Below are positions 12,368 to 14,784 of a stretch of DNA of 14,784 nucleotides, in pieces. A program made the position numbers and the translations under genes. The notes under the pieces were generated by a model. The model ran no database searches, was not told the DNA's origin, and saw only the letters and a list, made by a program, of their open reading frames with translations. Where the stretch lies: assembly GCA_012514045.1 (NCBI GenBank), contig JAAZBA010000343.1, positions 1 through 14,784 of the forward strand, written 5' to 3'. The DNA is from Clostridiales bacterium. GTDB lineage: Bacteria; Bacillota; Clostridia; Oscillospirales; QAMX01. Every line of letters starts with the position of its first letter. Position 1 is the stretch's first letter.

Positions 12368-12843
12368 CAATGGCAAATTCTATTGATGAAATGCTTGACA
12401 TACTGTACAACATGGTTGAGGAGGCCTGGAGCATTCCTCTGGGCAGGGATAAGTGTGTGCTGAAGCGTGAGGACGCTCTTAATATTATCGATGAGATCAG
12501 AGGCAATCTCCCCGGCGAAATAAAGAGAGCCAGAGAAATCGTCGAGAACCGTAACGAAATCGTTGCCGCTGCCAGAAGGGACGCCGATTCAATGAAGCTA
12601 CAAAGCGAGGAAAAGGCGAGAGCAATACTCAACAAGTCGGAGATTGTAAACATGGCTAAAGAAAAGGCCGCGGAAATCGAGCGCATCTCCGAGACGAGGG
12701 CGAAAGAATTGAAATCAGCTGCCAGCACCTATTGCGACGATATTCTAAAGGAGACGGAGGACAGTGTGACAGAAACACTGGAGCAGATCCGCTCCCTGAG
12801 AGCTCAGTTCCGTAAGGCAACCTCTAATCCGGGCAAACAATAA
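12364..12843 (+). CDS. Coiled-coil protein of the coaD operon, unknown function
   Basis: This 159-residue soluble protein has a short N-terminal region, IDEMLDILYNMVEEAWSIPL (6-25), then a long charged, Ala/Glu/Arg/Lys-rich coiled coil from about residue 45 to 150. It has no membrane segment or signal peptide. Similar proteins next to coaD in clostridial genomes are often labelled ATPase or V-type ATPase subunit-like because of the coil; no catalytic motif supports that. A scaffold or division-linked role resembling DivIVA-type coils is a guess from structure and from the mraZ cluster just downstream. The ATG overlaps the coaD stop (ATGA), so it is almost certainly cotranslated. No clear terminator follows; a CGGC/GCCG hairpin (12853-12866) lacks a T tract. 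Confidence 0.85.
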   Translation: MTMANSIDEMLDILYNMVEEAWSIPLGRDKCVLKREDALNIIDEIRGNLPGEIKRAREIVENRNEIVAAARRDADSMKLQSEEKARAILNKSEIVNMAKEKAAEIERISETRAKELKSAASTYCDDILKETEDSVTETLEQIRSLRAQFRKATSNPGKQ

Positions 12844-12915
12844 AATCAGATACGGCTGTTTTGCCGGATAAACGCGAATTAAACGAAAAAAAATAAAAAA
12901 ATTTCAAATTACCTA

Positions 12916-12944
12916 TTGCATTTCTGCTCCGTTGCATGTATAAT
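12916..12944 (+). promoter_or_regulatory. Promoter of the mraZ division cluster
   Basis: TTGCAT (12916-12921), a 17-base spacer and an exact TATAAT (12939-12944) form a strong promoter, with predicted start near 12951. A run of A residues (12881-12900), mostly uninterrupted, ends 15 bases before the -35 box and may act as an UP element. Confidence 0.85.
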
Positions 12945-12955
12945 ATAGTTGCGCC

Positions 12956-12989
12956 GTGGTGAATTGTGGTGAATAGTGGGCGCAGATGG
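12956..12989 (+). promoter_or_regulatory. MraZ box: four repeats at 10-base spacing
   Basis: GTGG occurs at 12956, 12966 and 12976, and ATGG at 12986, exactly 10 bases apart; the first two repeats share GTGGTGAAT. MraZ is known to bind tandem TGGGN-type repeats spaced by one helical turn upstream of its own gene. Here the array lies just after the predicted transcription start and reaches the Shine-Dalgarno region (GGTGA, 12991-12995), so binding should block transcription of the cluster. Confidence 0.8.
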
Positions 12990-13001
12990 CGGTGACTTAC
13001 T

Positions 13002-13424
13002 GTGACGGGGGAGTTTTTCCATAATATGGATGAAAAAGGCCGGCTCTTTTTCCCAAATAAGTTGAGGGAAGAGATCGGTGAGTGTTTCTATGTCACAAAA
13101 GGTCTCGACGGTTGTCTGTTTGTCTACTCAGTCGAGGACTGGGCGAAACTTGAGGATAGGCTCAAGGCGCTGCCCTTGTCGAAGGCGAGAAATCTCCAGA
13201 GGTTTTTCATCTCCGGAGCCACACAGTGCCAGTGCGACAGCCACGGGCGCATACTTATTCCTTCAAACCTAAGGGAATACGCGTCTCTCGAAAAGGAGAT
13301 ATGCATAACCGGGGTCGCAGACAGGGCAGAAATCTGGAACAGCGATAAGTGGAGGCAGCTAAGCGGTTCGATAACCGATAATCCTGAAGAAATCGCAAAG
13401 GTAATGGAAGAACTGGGATTCTGA
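13002..13424 (+). CDS. mraZ: Transcriptional regulator MraZ
   Basis: MraZ is a ring-forming DNA-binding protein of the AbrB-like fold that represses its own division and cell wall cluster. The 140-residue product has two SpoVT/AbrB-like halves, each with the DxxxR motif: DEKGR (10-14, within HNMDEKGRLFFPNKLREE) and DSHGR (79-83, within CDSHGRILIPSNLREYA). Length is normal. The start is GTG at 13002, giving MTGEFFHNMDEKGR, with GGTGA at 12991-12995 as a modest binding site. Its own operator repeats lie at 12956-12989. The stop and the rsmH start share one base (TGATG). Confidence 0.96.
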   Translation: MTGEFFHNMDEKGRLFFPNKLREEIGECFYVTKGLDGCLFVYSVEDWAKLEDRLKALPLSKARNLQRFFISGATQCQCDSHGRILIPSNLREYASLEKEICITGVADRAEIWNSDKWRQLSGSITDNPEEIAKVMEELGF

Positions 13425-14353
13425 TGATCGATATGACCCATATACCGGTGCTCATGAATGAGAGTATCGAAGCGCTTGATATAAAGCCTGCGGGTACATA
13501 TGTGGACGCTACCCTTGGCGGCGGAGGTCACACCCGGCAGATTCTTGACAGGCTCACCACCGGACGTCTTTACGCTATAGACAAGGATGACTATGCTTTG
13601 GAAAGAGCAAGAAGAGAGCTTTCAGATCACAGGCTGACACTTATAAAGAGCGATTTCAGATACATAAGTGAGCGGCTTTTCGAGCTGGGGGCTCCGTCTC
13701 CCAATGGTGTTCTGTTCGATCTGGGAGTTTCATCTTTCCAGCTCGATGACGGAGAGAGAGGCTTTTCATATATGCACGACGCCCCTCTGGACATGAGAAT
13801 GGACAGGAACAGCGGAAAAAGTGCCCGTGATGTGGTAAACGAAATGCCGGCAGCGGAGCTTATGAAGGTAATATCTGAGTATGGCGAGGAGCGATACGCT
13901 TCAAGGATCGCAACCGCTATCGACAGGGAGAGAAAAATAAAACCTATAGAGACTACCTTTGAGCTTTCGCAGATTATCAAAGACGCTATGCCGGCGCATG
14001 CAAGAAACGAAAAGCAACATCCGGCGAAAAGAACCTTCCAGGCGATTAGGATAGAGGTAAACGACGAGCTTGCGGCTGTGGGCGAAGCGGTAGAAAAAGC
14101 ATCGGATATGCTGGCTCCTGGCGGGAGAATCGCCGTTATCACCTTCCATTCACTGGAAGACCGGATTGTGAAGAAAATATTTCAGCAGATGGCAAAGGGC
14201 TGTATATGTCCTCCGGACTTTCCGCAGTGCGTATGTGGCATAAAGCCAAAGCTGAAGATAATCAATTCCAAGCCTTATTTGCCGTCGGATGACGAAATTA
14301 CGAAGAATCCACGCTCCCGCAGCGCCAAGCTGAGGGCAGCCGAGAGGTTATGA
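13424..14353 (+). CDS. rsmH: 16S rRNA (cytosine1402-N4)-methyltransferase RsmH
   Basis: RsmH (MraW) methylates N4 of C1402 in the decoding centre of 16S rRNA. The 309-residue protein has THIPVLMNESIEAL (5-18), the SAM-binding DATLGGGGHT (28-37), VLFDLGVSSFQLD, HPAKRTFQAIRIEVNDEL, and ITFHSLEDRIVKK near the end. The Cys-rich CICPPDFPQCVCG segment and the terminal NPRSRSAKLRAAERL are family hallmarks. The ATG at 13424 overlaps the mraZ stop (TGATG), favouring translational coupling; an in-frame ATG at 13433 (MTHIPV) is an alternative with no better ribosome site. All motifs are intact. Confidence 0.97.
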   Translation: MIDMTHIPVLMNESIEALDIKPAGTYVDATLGGGGHTRQILDRLTTGRLYAIDKDDYALERARRELSDHRLTLIKSDFRYISERLFELGAPSPNGVLFDLGVSSFQLDDGERGFSYMHDAPLDMRMDRNSGKSARDVVNEMPAAELMKVISEYGEERYASRIATAIDRERKIKPIETTFELSQIIKDAMPAHARNEKQHPAKRTFQAIRIEVNDELAAVGEAVEKASDMLAPGGRIAVITFHSLEDRIVKKIFQQMAKGCICPPDFPQCVCGIKPKLKIINSKPYLPSDDEITKNPRSRSAKLRAAERL

Positions 14354-14374
14354 CCTTATTTGGAGGAACGCAAA

Positions 14375-14784
14375 ATGGCATACACAAACAACGCCATGAA
14401 AATTGAAGATGACTTTAATAGGGTAGACCCGACTTCGACAAACGAAAGCGTAGCTTATGACTTGTCAAGGTTCGATAGACGCAGAATAGTGCGCGAGGCT
14501 GTGAGGCAAGATGACGAGACGGAGAAGAAACCCGTCCGCAGACCTATGCCGAGAGCGAAGATATCGTACCTTACAATTCTGTTTTACTTCATAGTGGCGG
14601 CAGTTGCTGCTTCGATGTTGATAAGCTATGTCAGTTTGTTCGAGCTCACAGTCAATACGGCTGCGCGTAAGGACGAATTGGAGGTTCTTCGAAACGAGAA
14701 TATACGCTTGAACGCGGATATGGAGAAACGGTATAACCTGGGTGACATCGAGACCTACGCTACGGACACCTTGGGTATGATAAA
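14375..14784 (+). CDS. ftsL: FtsL/DivIC-like division protein, N-terminal part
   Basis: The gene begins with ATG at 14375 after a strong GGAGG (14362-14366) and runs off the right edge; 136 codons are seen. The product has a hydrophilic, charged cytoplasmic segment of about 60 residues, one membrane helix (about residues 64-88, SYLTILFYFIVAAVAASMLI onward), then an extracytoplasmic coiled coil (about 95-120) and an LGDIETYATDTLGM segment. This single-pass topology plus the position after rsmH is typical of FtsL-type septum proteins, which assemble with DivIB/FtsQ and DivIC/FtsB. Sequence identity within this family is low, so the call rests on topology and synteny. The C-terminus is not visible. 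Confidence 0.82.
   Translation, partial: MAYTNNAMKIEDDFNRVDPTSTNESVAYDLSRFDRRRIVREAVRQDDETEKKPVRRPMPRAKISYLTILFYFIVAAVAASMLISYVSLFELTVNTAARKDELEVLRNENIRLNADMEKRYNLGDIETYATDTLGMI

Noticed and set aside
12853..12866. CGGC/GCCG hairpin after the coiled-coil gene as a terminator
   Set aside because: Only four base pairs and no T tract downstream on the plus strand.

Overview
The window (roughly half G+C by eye) looks like chromosomal housekeeping DNA from a Gram-positive, probably clostridial (Oscillospiraceae/Ruminococcaceae-like) Firmicute. The evidence is the phoH-ybeY-era-recO-mutS2 order, a clostridial-type HPr protein, the coaD plus coiled-coil gene pair, the mraZ-rsmH-ftsL start of a division cluster, strong GGAGG ribosome binding sites, and frequent TTG/GTG starts (7 of 17 genes by my start choices). 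No genus can be named from the sequence alone. I saw no mobile elements, CRISPR array, tRNA or rRNA.

Layout. (1) Positions 1-908, minus strand: the N-terminal third of a GTP-dependent PEP carboxykinase gene with a consensus promoter and a LacI/CcpA-like operator, then a 66-codon four-cysteine (zinc-ribbon-like) protein gene with its own promoter. (2) 968-7637, plus strand: a tight operon of phoH, ybeY, an unrecognised beta-propeller-like gene, era, recO and mutS2, with overlaps or gaps of only a few bases. (3) 7709-8120: a single-gene unit for an HPr-family protein in which the phosphorylated His15 is Tyr, with twin operator-like palindromes around its promoter and a rho-independent terminator. 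(4) 8212-9328: a U32-like protein with two cysteine clusters. (5) 9387-12843: uvrC, rsmD, coaD and a coiled-coil gene. (6) 12916-14784: mraZ with a four-repeat MraZ box in its leader, rsmH, and a partial ftsL-like gene running off the end.

How the genes fit together. The plus-strand genes serve ribosome maturation and rescue (PhoH, YbeY, Era, MutS2, RsmD, RsmH), DNA repair (RecO, UvrC), coenzyme A synthesis (CoaD) and cell division (MraZ, RsmH, FtsL-like). The carbon-control theme is separate: a PEP carboxykinase gene with a cre-like site and a Crh-like HPr that keeps Ser46 but lacks His15.

No complete new system is evident. The most interesting items are the Tyr15 HPr with its paired operators, the unknown propeller-like gene inside the era cluster, the two-cluster U32-like protein, and apparent losses of family residues in RecO (zinc cysteines) and MutS2 (Smr Asp).
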